From Streptomyces sp. A0958 (lineage in GTDB: Bacteria > Actinomycetota > Actinomycetes > Streptomycetales > Streptomycetaceae), in assembly GCF_004795035.1 (NCBI RefSeq), contig NZ_SSBK01000027.1:27170-91169 (forward strand): 64,000 nucleotides of DNA, read 5' to 3'. Of the stretch, positions 51,880 to 60,108 are shown piece after piece. Both the position numbers and the translations under genes were made by a program. The number at the start of each line of letters is the position of its first letter. The stretch's first letter is position 1. Below the pieces are notes generated by a model that saw only the letters and a list, made by a program, of their open reading frames with translations, was not told the origin of the DNA and searched no databases.

Positions 51880-52806
51880 ATGACCATGCCCGACGAGATC
51901 ATCCGGACCCTCTCGGTGGACGGGCTGCGCTACCGCTACCGCGTCCTGCCGCAGCCCGCGCCCCGCACCGAACCGGTCGTCGTCCTCGGCGGCGCGCTCC
52001 AGGGGATGCACGGCTGGCCGCAGATGGACGAGCACCTGGGCCCGCACGCCACCGTCGTCACCGCCGACCTGCCCGGCATGGGCGGCGCAGACCCGCTGCC
52101 GCCCGGCACCGGCGACGACCTCCTGTACGCCGCCGTCACCGGCATCATCGACGACCTGGGCGCGGACCGGGTCAACATCTTCGGCTTCTCCTACGGCGCG
52201 TCGATCGCCTTCGGCTGCGCCCGGCGCGACCCCGGGCGGATCGCCCGCCTGGTCCTCGGCGGCGTACCGGCGCACATCAGCCGGGCCCAGCGCGACCACT
52301 GGAGCCGGGCGGTCGACCGGCTGGAGACCGGGGATGTGGAAGGGCTGGCCCGCCTGACGGCCGAGGTGCTGATGTGCCTGGACCCGCAGCGCACCGTCCA
52401 CCGCAGGGAACTCGCCCTGCGCTACGTGCGCCGGTCCTTCGTGCACGCGCTCACGCACTCCCCGCACGCCGAGCGGTCGCTGCGCCGGGCGCTGGACCAC
52501 CGGCCCGACTTCTCCGGCGGGCTGAGCGGGGTGCCCGCGCTCGTCTTCGCGGGCGAGCACGACACCGTGACCTCGCCGCCGCGCCAGCGCGCCTTCGCGG
52601 CCACGATCGAGGGCAGCCGCTTCCTGACCATCGGGGAGTCCGACCACTGGGTCGTCCTGGAACGCGCCGACGACGTGGCGGACCTGGTGGCCCGCTTCGT
52701 CACGGACCGGCCGCTGGAGGCCGCCCCCGCGCTGCGGCCGCTCGGCTCGCTGCCGCGCCCGCGTGCGGGCGCGGCAGGACCGGCGCTGCCACGGGCGGGC
52801 GGCTGA
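51880..52806 (+). CDS. Alpha/beta hydrolase in the ACP-ketosynthase operon
   Basis: 308 residues. Nucleophile Ser104 in IFGFSYGASIA, GALQGMHGW oxyanion loop, Asp in VFAGEHDTVT and His in GESDHWVVLE. It could be a thioesterase releasing or cyclising the ACP-bound product, but an unrelated esterase role is possible. Starts 16 nt after the ketosynthase. The C-terminal 20 residues are low complexity. Confidence 0.85.
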   Translation: MTMPDEIIRTLSVDGLRYRYRVLPQPAPRTEPVVVLGGALQGMHGWPQMDEHLGPHATVVTADLPGMGGADPLPPGTGDDLLYAAVTGIIDDLGADRVNIFGFSYGASIAFGCARRDPGRIARLVLGGVPAHISRAQRDHWSRAVDRLETGDVEGLARLTAEVLMCLDPQRTVHRRELALRYVRRSFVHALTHSPHAERSLRRALDHRPDFSGGLSGVPALVFAGEHDTVTSPPRQRAFAATIEGSRFLTIGESDHWVVLERADDVADLVARFVTDRPLEAAPALRPLGSLPRPRAGAAGPALPRAGG

Positions 52807-52824
52807 GCCGCCCGCCCGCCCGGA

Positions 52825-55254
52825 TCAGCGGTGGCCGTGGTGCCCGTGGTCCGGGGCGTTCACGTCCAGCCGCACGACCTGCGGGTCGTGGTCGCTCGCC
52901 TGGTCGGCGAACTCCGCGTTGATGTGCACCACGTCGTAGTCGAAGCGGCGCACACCCGGGCTGGTCAGGATGTGGTCGAGGGTCTGCGAGTTGCCCTCGT
53001 ACACATAGCTGTACTGCTCGTTCTTCGGCAGCGTGGTGATCAGCGGCTTGAGGACCTTGCCCGCGGTCAGCGCGCCCACGGTGGGCGAGAAGGCGAAGTC
53101 GTTGAGGTCACCGAGGACCACGACCCGGGCCGACCTGTCCGCGGCGAGCAGCGACTTGACGAAGGTGTTGACCTCCTTCGCCTGCTGCACGCGCTTGGTC
53201 TCCGAGCTGCGCACCGGCTCCTGGTAGCGGCCGTGCAGGGGCTGGTCGCCGCCCTTGGACGCGAAGTGGTTGCCGACGACGAAGACCGGCTCGCCGCGGA
53301 AGCGGAACTCGCCGACCAGCGGCTTGCGGCTGTCGTCCCAGGCGGCACTGGCGGGGGCGATCCGGCCGGGCGACACCGACAGGGTGGCCCCCTTCTTCGT
53401 CCGCACGGCCGCGACGGGTGTCGTCGCGTCGCCACCCGGGCGGTCCACGAAGTCGACACGCTTGGGGTTGAAAAGGAAGACGTTACGGATGTTGCCGCCG
53501 GGCTCGCCGCCGTCCTTGCCGTCCTGCGGGGCGACATAGCGCCAGGAGTAGCGGGGGCCGCCCGCCGCGACGATCGCGTCCGTGAACCGCTTCAGCGTCG
53601 CCTCGGAGCCGACCGTGCCGTCGTTGACCGCGCCGTTGTCGTCCTGGATCTCCTCCAGGGACACGATGTCGGGGGAGGAGAGGTTGACGGCGACGCCCTC
53701 GGCCAGGGTGTCGAACTTCGCCTGCTCGTCGAGCGCGTCGAGGTTCTCCACGTTGTACGTGGCGACGGCGAGCTCCTTGCCCTTCTGCTTCCGGGTGACC
53801 TCGCGGCGCAGGTGGTGGTCGATGAGCTTGCCGAGCTGGGTGGCCTGGACGTTGTAGCCGCCGTAGGAGTCGTAGTCCAGGACGCCGGAGGTGGTGCCGG
53901 ACAGCACGTCACCCACGTTCGCGGTGGGCACGGCCTTGCCCGGGTCCAGCGACATGACCTTGAGCCGGCCGGCGTTCTGGTCGGTGTACGAGGAGTACAG
54001 CGTGCCGCCGCGCCTGGTCGGGTTCTGCTTCGGCTCTACCGTCACCCACACCTCGCCGTACGCGGTCGTCGCACCCGTCACCCGGGTGTCGGCGATCCGG
54101 ACCCGGGTGCCCTCCAGGGACTCGTAAAGGTCCAGGGCGTACTTCGACGGCTCCAGGGGCAGCGCGTCGATGGAGCCGCCCCCGGCCGACGGGACGTACC
54201 GCGAGGGCACCGCCGCCGCGTTCAGCACCACCGGCGCGGGCAGCGCGTTGCCGGAGGACAGGACCGTGACCCTGGGCGAGGTGATCTCGGTGACGGACTG
54301 GGTGGTGGTCGACGGGTAGTACTCGTCCACCGTGCCGCTGACCAGCACCGAGTCGCCCACCGAGACGGCCGGGGCGGCGGAGCCGGTGTAGACGAGGACG
54401 CCCTCCGCGGTGCGCGGGTCGGCGTCCGGGGCGGTGTCCTGAATCCAGAACCCGCGCGAACCCGAGGTACGCACCGCCGTGACGACACCGGGCACCCCGG
54501 TGACGGCCCGCCCGTCCAGCGGGGAGACCCGGGTGGTGCCCTGGATGTCGTGCACGCGCACGGTGCCGGGCTCGGTCGGGTTGCCCGGGTCGCCGGGGTC
54601 CTCGCCGCCGCCCGACGTCTCCCCGGCCGCGTTGACCGGGGTGGGGGGAGCGGCGGTGAGGTCGGCGGCGTTGTCGTCGGTGTCCGCGAGCGAGGCGGCG
54701 CGCGCAACGGAGGCGGTGGCGGAGGCGCCCGTGGCCGGTCCGCCGCCCTCCCGGACGACGGCGGTGCCGTAGCCGACCAGGTCGACGATGCGGGTGTCGG
54801 CGGCGCAGTCGGCGGCCGTTTTGCAGGTCAGCGGGGTGGTCCCGGAGACCAGGGCGACGGTGCCGCTCGCGGCGGACATCGCTACGGTGCCGGTGGCGTC
54901 CGGGGTGGGCAGGGCGACCGTACCGCCGGTGCCCGCCGACTCGGCGACGAGATAGCGGCCGCCCGGCGCGACCGAACCGGTCAGCGCCGAGACCTGCCAC
55001 TGCGAGCCCGCCGACGGAGCGCCGGGCAGGTACTGGACGCTGAAGCCGGACAGGTCGTACGCGGCGGAGCCGGCGTTGGCCAGCTCGATGAAGTCACGGG
55101 TGAGCGTCGCACCGGAGTTCCCGCCGCCCCCGTACACCTCGGAGATCACGGCGGTCGACGACGGGGCCGCGAAGGCGGCGGGCAGCGCGGTCGCCGAGAG
55201 CGTCACGGCTACCGCGCCGGCCAGCAGGACGGAACGGGGTGTGGATATGCGCAC
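52825..55254 (-). CDS. Secreted ExeM/NucH-like endonuclease/exonuclease/phosphatase
   Basis: 809 residues from GTG 55254. Signal peptide, lamin-tail domain (VISEVYGGGGNSGATLTRDFIELANAGSAAYDLSGFSVQY), an OB-fold-like middle (DIQGTTRVSPLDGRAVTGVPGVVTAV) and a C-terminal EEP nuclease domain. That domain has VATYNVENLD, SLEEIQDDNG, GNHFASKG, GDLNDFA and ASDHDPQVVR. All catalytic positions (Asn, Glu, His, Asp-Asn, Asp-His) are visible. This is the ExeM/NucH-type extracellular nuclease architecture, probably for DNA or nucleotide scavenging. Solo gene. Confidence 0.92.
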   Translation of the reverse strand: MRISTPRSVLLAGAVAVTLSATALPAAFAAPSSTAVISEVYGGGGNSGATLTRDFIELANAGSAAYDLSGFSVQYLPGAPSAGSQWQVSALTGSVAPGGRYLVAESAGTGGTVALPTPDATGTVAMSAASGTVALVSGTTPLTCKTAADCAADTRIVDLVGYGTAVVREGGGPATGASATASVARAASLADTDDNAADLTAAPPTPVNAAGETSGGGEDPGDPGNPTEPGTVRVHDIQGTTRVSPLDGRAVTGVPGVVTAVRTSGSRGFWIQDTAPDADPRTAEGVLVYTGSAAPAVSVGDSVLVSGTVDEYYPSTTTQSVTEITSPRVTVLSSGNALPAPVVLNAAAVPSRYVPSAGGGSIDALPLEPSKYALDLYESLEGTRVRIADTRVTGATTAYGEVWVTVEPKQNPTRRGGTLYSSYTDQNAGRLKVMSLDPGKAVPTANVGDVLSGTTSGVLDYDSYGGYNVQATQLGKLIDHHLRREVTRKQKGKELAVATYNVENLDALDEQAKFDTLAEGVAVNLSSPDIVSLEEIQDDNGAVNDGTVGSEATLKRFTDAIVAAGGPRYSWRYVAPQDGKDGGEPGGNIRNVFLFNPKRVDFVDRPGGDATTPVAAVRTKKGATLSVSPGRIAPASAAWDDSRKPLVGEFRFRGEPVFVVGNHFASKGGDQPLHGRYQEPVRSSETKRVQQAKEVNTFVKSLLAADRSARVVVLGDLNDFAFSPTVGALTAGKVLKPLITTLPKNEQYSYVYEGNSQTLDHILTSPGVRRFDYDVVHINAEFADQASDHDPQVVRLDVNAPDHGHHGHR

Positions 55255-55384
55255 GGAGACTGCCCCTCAGAGTGTGGTGAGGGAGCACAAGCTATGCGCG
55301 TAGAACGGGCCATGACAAGGCATCAGAGGTGAATTCCGGAAAACGTTCGGTCGTGAGCGGGGCTGTCCATGATGCGGCGATGGT

Positions 55385-55414
55385 TTGACCGGGTTGCGCC
55401 GCTCCGGCTACGTT
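55385..55414 (+). promoter_or_regulatory. Promoter for the cysteine leader peptide
   Basis: TTGACC (55385-55390), an 18-nt spacer and TACGTT (55409-55414). Start of transcription would be about 55421, right at the leader ATG, so the message would be leaderless. Confidence 0.6.
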
Positions 55415-55421
55415 GCGCGGC

Positions 55422-55502
55422 ATGCAGCGATCCGCACACCTGACGACGCGGGGTCACATCGACCTGAAGCGTGTGTGCTCCGCCGTGTGTCACCGCGCCT
55501 GA
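55422..55502 (+). CDS. Cysteine-containing sulfur leader peptide
   Basis: 26 residues, MQRSAHLTTRGHIDLKRVCSAVCHRA. The HIDL-x-RV-x-SA-x-C pattern is the one I know from short peptides upstream of sulfur-assimilation genes in Streptomyces, thought to sense cysteine supply through translation of Cys codons. Unlike many cases, no sulfur gene follows at once: an IS-like remnant and a ROK gene intervene before the sulfonate block at 57604. Confidence 0.7.
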   Translation: MQRSAHLTTRGHIDLKRVCSAVCHRA

Positions 55503-55628
55503 GGCGCCACGCCCGCGCCGGCCCGGACCATCGCCTTCCGGTTCCCGAGCCCCGTGTTCGAGCCGCGTGCCGAGCAGACACCGCGCCCATCGCCGCCCCG
55601 AGAGGACCTGGAAGACACTTCGACGTCC

Positions 55629-55933
55629 TCCCCCAGCTGAAGCAGGGGGATTCCTGGCTCACGTCGCCTGCGGATCGGCGGCCCGGCAGGTCTTCCACGA
55701 TCAGCACCGGCCGGGTTGAGACCAGCCCGGGTTCGTACAGCAGAGCTGGGAGGTCCGTGTGCTGTCTTGGTTCTCGATCAGCACGGTGTACGCGCTTGGT
55801 TCCCGCCACGCACGGCGCGCAACTTGTCCGACCGAAGCAGCGGTCTTTCGCCCCTGGGGCGAAACCCTTTTCCCTGTCCTGCTCCGCAGGAGTCCGTTTC
55901 CTTCCTGGCCTGAAGGCCGGGGCATCCTCGGAG
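55629..55933 (-). mobile_element. Decayed IS200/IS605-like remnant (ends only)
   Basis: Minus-strand reading carries GGAATCCCCC...GGGGGAGGACGTC, the kind of hairpin-rich right end seen next to TnpB genes, here as CCCCCAGCTGAAGCAGGGGG (55630-55649). A second hairpin, GGCCTGAAGGCC at 55907-55918 within GGCCGGGGCATCC, resembles the left end. TTTCGCCCC-T-GGGGCGAAA (55846-55864) lies between them. No TnpA/TnpB frame survives, so it would be a MITE-like leftover. It separates the leader peptide from the ROK gene. Confidence 0.5.
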
Positions 55934-55940
55934 GTACCCG

Positions 55941-57209
55941 GTGAAGAGTCCGTCCGCCCCCGCCCGCCGCCCCCGCGAACCCCGTACCGGCCCGCTGCGC
56001 CGCGCCGACATACCCGCCCCGGACCCCGGCCGCCGCCCCACCGGCACCGGCTCCGTCTTCGGTGCGATCCTCGACCACGGCCCGGTCGCCCGGTCCACCG
56101 TCGCCCGCCTCACCGGCCTCTCGCCCGCCTCCGTCAGCGGGCACGTCGGCCGGCTGCTCGCCCGGGGCCTGGTCCGGCAGAGCGCCGAGACCGCCGGGCC
56201 CAGGGGGCTCGGCCGGCCGCACATCCCCGTCGAGGTCGACACCGGGACCTATCTGGTGGCCGGGGCCCACATCGCCGTCGCCCACTCCACCCTCTCGCTG
56301 ATGGACCTGCGCGGCCGGATCGTCGCCGAGGACCGGCAGCCGCACCGCACCACCGAACCCCACCGCCTGCTCGCCGGACTCGCGGCCCGGCTGCCCCGGC
56401 TGGTGGCCGCGCACGCCGGCGGCCGCACCGTCCTCGCCCTCGGCCTGGCCACCGGCCACCGCGTCGACCCGGCGAGCGGCGTGATCGTGGCGCACCCGCA
56501 GCTGGGCTGGCGCGACGTCCCGGCCCGCGACCTGCTCGCCGCCGCGACCGGACTACCGGTCCACGTGGACAGCCACTCCCGCGCCCTGGCCCGCGCCGAG
56601 CAGCTGTTCGGCCAGGAGTCGACCCGCGCCAGCACCGTCCTGCTCTTCGTGGGCGCCGTCGTGGACGCCGCCTTCGCGACCGAGGGAGCCATGCACCGGG
56701 GCCCGCGCTCGGGGGCGGGCAGCGTCGCCCATCTGCCGCTGGACGCCGGGGGATCGGGCGGTGCGGAGCCGTGCTCCTGCGGGCGGACCGGCTGCCTCCA
56801 GTCGGAGGTCTCCGAGCGGGCCATGGTGCGGCGCGCCGCCGCCCAGGGGCTGGTCACCGGTTCCTTCCCGGAGCTGCTGGCCCGGGCGCTGGCCGGGGAC
56901 GCGCTGGCGGTGGAGCTGTTCCGCCGCCGTGCCCGGCTGGTGGGGCGGGCCGCGGCCCTGCTGCTGGACATGTTCGACCCGGAGGTGCTTGTCGTGGTCG
57001 AGCCGGGGACCGGCCGGATACCGGAGTGTCTGGCCGATCTGCGCGCGGAGGTGGGGGAGCGCTCCTGGGTGTGCGACGACCCCGAGCGGGCCGTGGTGCC
57101 GAGCAGCTTCACCGGCTCGGTGCTGGCCACGGCGGGCGGCGCGGTGGCCCTCGGCTCGCTGTACACGGACCCGCTGGGGCACTGGCCCGCGCTGCCCGCG
57201 GTGTCCTGA
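55941..57209 (+). CDS. ROK-family transcriptional regulator
   Basis: 422 residues from GTG 55941 (GGAGG 6 nt upstream, inside the putative IS end). The N-terminal HTH (GAILDHGPVARSTVARLTGLSPASVSGHVGRLLARGLVRQ) is followed by a ROK/sugar-kinase-like fold with the zinc motif CSCGRTGCLQ and GAVVDAAFATEG in place of the kinase's DTG. A regulator, not a kinase. It precedes the organosulfur block and may control it, though ROK ligands are usually sugars. Confidence 0.88.
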   Translation: MKSPSAPARRPREPRTGPLRRADIPAPDPGRRPTGTGSVFGAILDHGPVARSTVARLTGLSPASVSGHVGRLLARGLVRQSAETAGPRGLGRPHIPVEVDTGTYLVAGAHIAVAHSTLSLMDLRGRIVAEDRQPHRTTEPHRLLAGLAARLPRLVAAHAGGRTVLALGLATGHRVDPASGVIVAHPQLGWRDVPARDLLAAATGLPVHVDSHSRALARAEQLFGQESTRASTVLLFVGAVVDAAFATEGAMHRGPRSGAGSVAHLPLDAGGSGGAEPCSCGRTGCLQSEVSERAMVRRAAAQGLVTGSFPELLARALAGDALAVELFRRRARLVGRAAALLLDMFDPEVLVVVEPGTGRIPECLADLRAEVGERSWVCDDPERAVVPSSFTGSVLATAGGAVALGSLYTDPLGHWPALPAVS

Positions 57210-57261
57210 ACCCGCCATAAGGACTGTCCCATAATCCGACTTAATTCAGTCAGTTGCATTG

Positions 57262-57291
57262 TTGACCGGGTGCGAACCCCGACGGGATGAT
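57262..57291 (+). promoter_or_regulatory. Possible promoter of second small ORF
   Basis: TTGACC (57262-57267), an 18-nt spacer and GATGAT (57286-57291), a weak -10. Spacing from TTGACC to the following ATG is 36 nt, almost as for the leader at 55422 (37 nt). Confidence 0.35.
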
Positions 57292-57297
57292 GGATTC

Positions 57298-57420
57298 ATG
57301 ACCAGCCGACAGCGGAATTCAGGGAAAGCGTCCTCGGTGACGCACCCCTTCCGCTCGTCCGCGCCGGCGCCCGCGGCCGACCGGCTGCTGTGTCGCGGCC
57401 GCTGTCCGGGTACCAGGTAA
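57298..57420 (+). CDS. Possible second Cys-containing leader ORF
   Basis: 40 residues, MTSRQRNSGKASSVTHP... ending LLCRGRCPGTR. It has two Cys codons near the end and no ribosome site of its own, as expected for a leaderless start. It lies within the 394-nt gap before the flavin reductase, upstream of a 20-bp palindrome. Not a known family; could be chance. Confidence 0.35.
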   Translation: MTSRQRNSGKASSVTHPFRSSAPAPAADRLLCRGRCPGTR

Positions 57421-57510
57421 ACACCCGCTGAAATTCGGCGAACGTTCCGCGCCGCCACGCGCCTCGCCTTTCGTATTTTTATGCGCATTTACATGAGCAT
57501 TTCCGTGAAC

Positions 57511-57530
57511 ATTTCCATGCGCATGGAAAT
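57511..57530. promoter_or_regulatory. Perfect 20-bp palindrome before flavin reductase
   Basis: ATTTCCATGCGCATGGAAAT. A wider pair, ATGCGCATTT (57481-57490) and AAATACGCAT (57527-57536), nests with it at 9 of 10 bases. The stretch 57470-57540 is much poorer in GC than its surroundings. Operator or attenuator-type hairpin; the protein binding it is unknown. Confidence 0.65.
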
Positions 57531-57603
57531 ACGCATCACCGCGCACCCCAGGCAGTTTCTGCCCTGCCTCCCCCCTTTCCGACTTTCCATCACGGGAGAG
57601 ACG

Positions 57604-58128
57604 ATGACCGTCACTGTGCCCTCGTACGCGGCTCCGGCCGCAGCCCCCGCCCCTGCGGGGATCGCCCCCGACCGTTTCAAGCAGGCGTTCCGCCGCTACC
57701 CCGCCGGGGTCGTCGTCATCACCGCCGACGCGGGCCGCGGGCCCGTCGGCTTCACCGCGACCTCGCTCACCTCGCTCTCCCTCGACCCGCCGCTGATCTC
57801 CTTCGGCATCGGGACCACCACCTCGTCGTGGCCGCACTTCGAGCAGGCCCTTACGGCCGTCGTGCACTTCCTCGGCGCCGAACAGCAGACCCTGGCCAGC
57901 ACGTTCGCGACCAGCGGCGTCGACCGCTTCGCCGCCCCCACCCGCTGGCACCGCCTGCCCGGGGGCGAGCCGACGCTCGACGGGGTGGCCGGAGGGCTGC
58001 GGGTGGAGATCGAGCAGATCGTCCCGGCCGGCGACCACCGCATCGTCATCGCCCGGGTGGTGGACGCCTGGCTCGACGAGGGCCGCAGCCCGCTGCTCTT
58101 CCACGACGGCGCCTACCACTCACTCTGA
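57604..58128 (+). CDS. Flavin reductase family protein
   Basis: 174 residues from ATG 57604 (GGGAGAG upstream). FKQAFRRYPAGVVVITADAGRGPVGFTATSLTSLSLDPPLISFGIG and W-PHFEQALTAVVHFLGAEQQTLAS are the flavin reductase (FMN-binding split barrel) core. It should supply reduced FMN to the LLM monooxygenase downstream, as SsuE-like partners do. An in-frame upstream ATG at 57481 has no ribosome site and was rejected. Confidence 0.88.
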   Translation: MTVTVPSYAAPAAAPAPAGIAPDRFKQAFRRYPAGVVVITADAGRGPVGFTATSLTSLSLDPPLISFGIGTTTSSWPHFEQALTAVVHFLGAEQQTLASTFATSGVDRFAAPTRWHRLPGGEPTLDGVAGGLRVEIEQIVPAGDHRIVIARVVDAWLDEGRSPLLFHDGAYHSL

Positions 58129-58162
58129 CCGCCCCCGGGCGCCCAAAGATCAGGGATCACCC

Positions 58163-59230
58163 ATGTCACGCCACCACACGCACCGGCCGGTCGGCCGCAG
58201 GTCGTTCCTCGCCCTCACCGGCGGAGCGCTCATCGGCACGCTCGCCGCCTGCTCACCGCAGGCCTCGTCCGCGGCGAGCGCCGAACCGGCCGGAAAACTC
58301 CCTTCCGGGGCGCCACCCCCAGGCACGAAACTCTCCATAGCCGTCCGCACGACGCATCTCCAACTCGGCCCCGCGGGGCTGGATAAGGACCTGCCTTTCA
58401 CTGTTTCCCAATGGCCCAATCTGAGTGCGGGCCCCGATATCATCCAGGGATTCCGGGCGCATTCCATCGACCTGGCCGTCAACGCCGGAATTCCCCCGAT
58501 CCAGGCCCGCGCCATCGATGTCGAAGCGAAGATCGTCGCGGTGCAGGTGCGGAACAGCCCCTCGTACGTCTTCGCCACCGCGCCCGGCTCGGACATCCGG
58601 TCCGTCGCCGACTTCCGGGGCAGGAAGATCGGCTTCTCCCAGGGCCAGGCCCAGGGCGTCGTCGTCCTGAGGGCGCTGAAACAGGCGGGCATCGCCAACA
58701 AGGACGTGGAACTGGTCGCCCTGCCCAGCACCCAGTTCCTCACCGCCCTGCAGTCCAAGCAGGTCGACGTCGCCCCGCTGGGCGAACCCACCCTCACCAA
58801 GTACCTCACCCAGTACGGCAAGGACGGGGCGCGCGGTGTGAAGACCGACGTCGTGGACCTGCTCACGGTGCTCTGGGCGCCCAACGAGGTGCTGAACGAC
58901 CGGAGCAAGGTGGCGGCCGTCCGCAGCTTCATCCCGCTGTGGGCCCGGGGCCAGGTCTGGGCCTGGGAGAACACCGACGAGTGGATCGACACGTACTACG
59001 TGAAGGACCAGGGCGTCTCCGGGGAGGACGGCAAGCGGATCGTCGCCTCGCTCCGCAAACCGCAGTTCCCGGTCGGCTGGGACAAGGCCATCGCCTGGGA
59101 ACAGGAGACCGCCGACCTGATGGCCGCCGGCGGATTCGTACCGGAGCAGGACGCCGCCGAGCTGTTCGACCGCCGCTTCGAGGGGCTGGCGGCCGAGGCC
59201 GTACCCGCCCAGTACCGGGAGACGTCATGA
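58163..59230 (+). CDS. SsuA-like substrate-binding lipoprotein
   Basis: 355 residues. Signal with twin Arg (GRRSFLALTGGALIGTLAAC) and lipobox Cys30. The body (TKLSIAVRTTHLQLGP, RAHSIDLAVNAGIPPIQARA, YVFATAPGSDIRSVADFRGRKIGFSQGQAQGVVVLRALKQAG) is the aliphatic-sulfonate/nitrate-type periplasmic-binding fold. It captures an organosulfur substrate at the membrane for the SsuC/SsuB-like transporter. Stop overlaps the next start by 4 nt. Confidence 0.88.
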   Translation: MSRHHTHRPVGRRSFLALTGGALIGTLAACSPQASSAASAEPAGKLPSGAPPPGTKLSIAVRTTHLQLGPAGLDKDLPFTVSQWPNLSAGPDIIQGFRAHSIDLAVNAGIPPIQARAIDVEAKIVAVQVRNSPSYVFATAPGSDIRSVADFRGRKIGFSQGQAQGVVVLRALKQAGIANKDVELVALPSTQFLTALQSKQVDVAPLGEPTLTKYLTQYGKDGARGVKTDVVDLLTVLWAPNEVLNDRSKVAAVRSFIPLWARGQVWAWENTDEWIDTYYVKDQGVSGEDGKRIVASLRKPQFPVGWDKAIAWEQETADLMAAGGFVPEQDAAELFDRRFEGLAAEAVPAQYRETS

Positions 59231-60108
59231 CCGAGCTGCTGACGAACACCCGCACCACCGGACCGGTCAGCACGGCCGCCGCACCCGCGAAGAAGGACAC
59301 ACAGGCGCCCGCACCCGCCCCGAGGGCGGCCCGCAGACGGCTGGGCCCCGGCCGTGCCATCCCCTTCGGGCGGCTGATCGGCCCGGTGCTGGTCATCGCC
59401 CTGTGGTGGTTCGCCTCCGCCATCGGCTACCTCGACCCCCGGATTCTGTCCGGGCCCGGCACGGTCCTGTCCACCGCCTCCGACCTCGTCTCCAGTGGAC
59501 GCCTCCAGGAGAACGTCCTCATCTCGCTCCAGCGCGCCGGACTCGGCCTGATCTTCGGCGTGAGTGCCGGGGTCGTCCTCGCCGTCGCCGCCGGACTGAG
59601 CCGCACCGGCGAATACCTCCTGGACGGCCCGCTCCAGATCAAGCGCGCCATCCCGTCCCTGGCCATGCTCCCGCTGCTGATCCTCTGGCTCGGCATCGGG
59701 GAGCAGATGAAGGTCACCGTGATCGCGCTCGGCGTCGCGGTGAGCATGTACGTCAACACGTACGCCTCGCTCACCGGCATCGACAGCCGGTACGTCGAAC
59801 TCGCCGAAGGGCTCGACCTGAGCCGGGCGCAGTTCATCCGCAAGGTCGTCGTACCCGGCTCGCTGCCCGGCTTCTTCGTCGGGCTGCGCCTCGGCGTCAC
59901 CGCCTCGTGGCTCGGGCTGATCGTCGTCGAGCAGATCAACGCCACCAGCGGCATCGGCTACATGATGTTCCAGGCCCAGCAGTACGCCCAGTCCGACGTG
60001 ATCATCGTCGGCCTGGTGGCCTACGGGATCTTCGGCTTCGCGTCGGACGCGGCGGTACGCGCCGTAGAGAGGAAGGTCCTGTCATGGCGACGCACCCTGG
60101 CGGGCTGA
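59227..60108 (+). CDS. SsuC-like ABC transporter permease
   Basis: 293 residues from ATG 59227. About six TM helices with the cytoplasmic EAA loop (YVELAEGLDLSRAQFIRKVVVPGSLPGFFVGLRLG). N-terminal 40 residues are basic and low complexity. Forms the membrane pore of the sulfonate-type importer; overlaps the ATPase gene by 25 nt. Confidence 0.92.
   Translation: MTELLTNTRTTGPVSTAAAPAKKDTQAPAPAPRAARRRLGPGRAIPFGRLIGPVLVIALWWFASAIGYLDPRILSGPGTVLSTASDLVSSGRLQENVLISLQRAGLGLIFGVSAGVVLAVAAGLSRTGEYLLDGPLQIKRAIPSLAMLPLLILWLGIGEQMKVTVIALGVAVSMYVNTYASLTGIDSRYVELAEGLDLSRAQFIRKVVVPGSLPGFFVGLRLGVTASWLGLIVVEQINATSGIGYMMFQAQQYAQSDVIIVGLVAYGIFGFASDAAVRAVERKVLSWRRTLAG

Noticed and set aside
57481..57603. N-terminal extension of the flavin reductase from ATG 57481
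   Set aside because: No ribosome site, and the stretch consists of the palindromic AT-rich control region; ATG 57604 has GGGAGAG.
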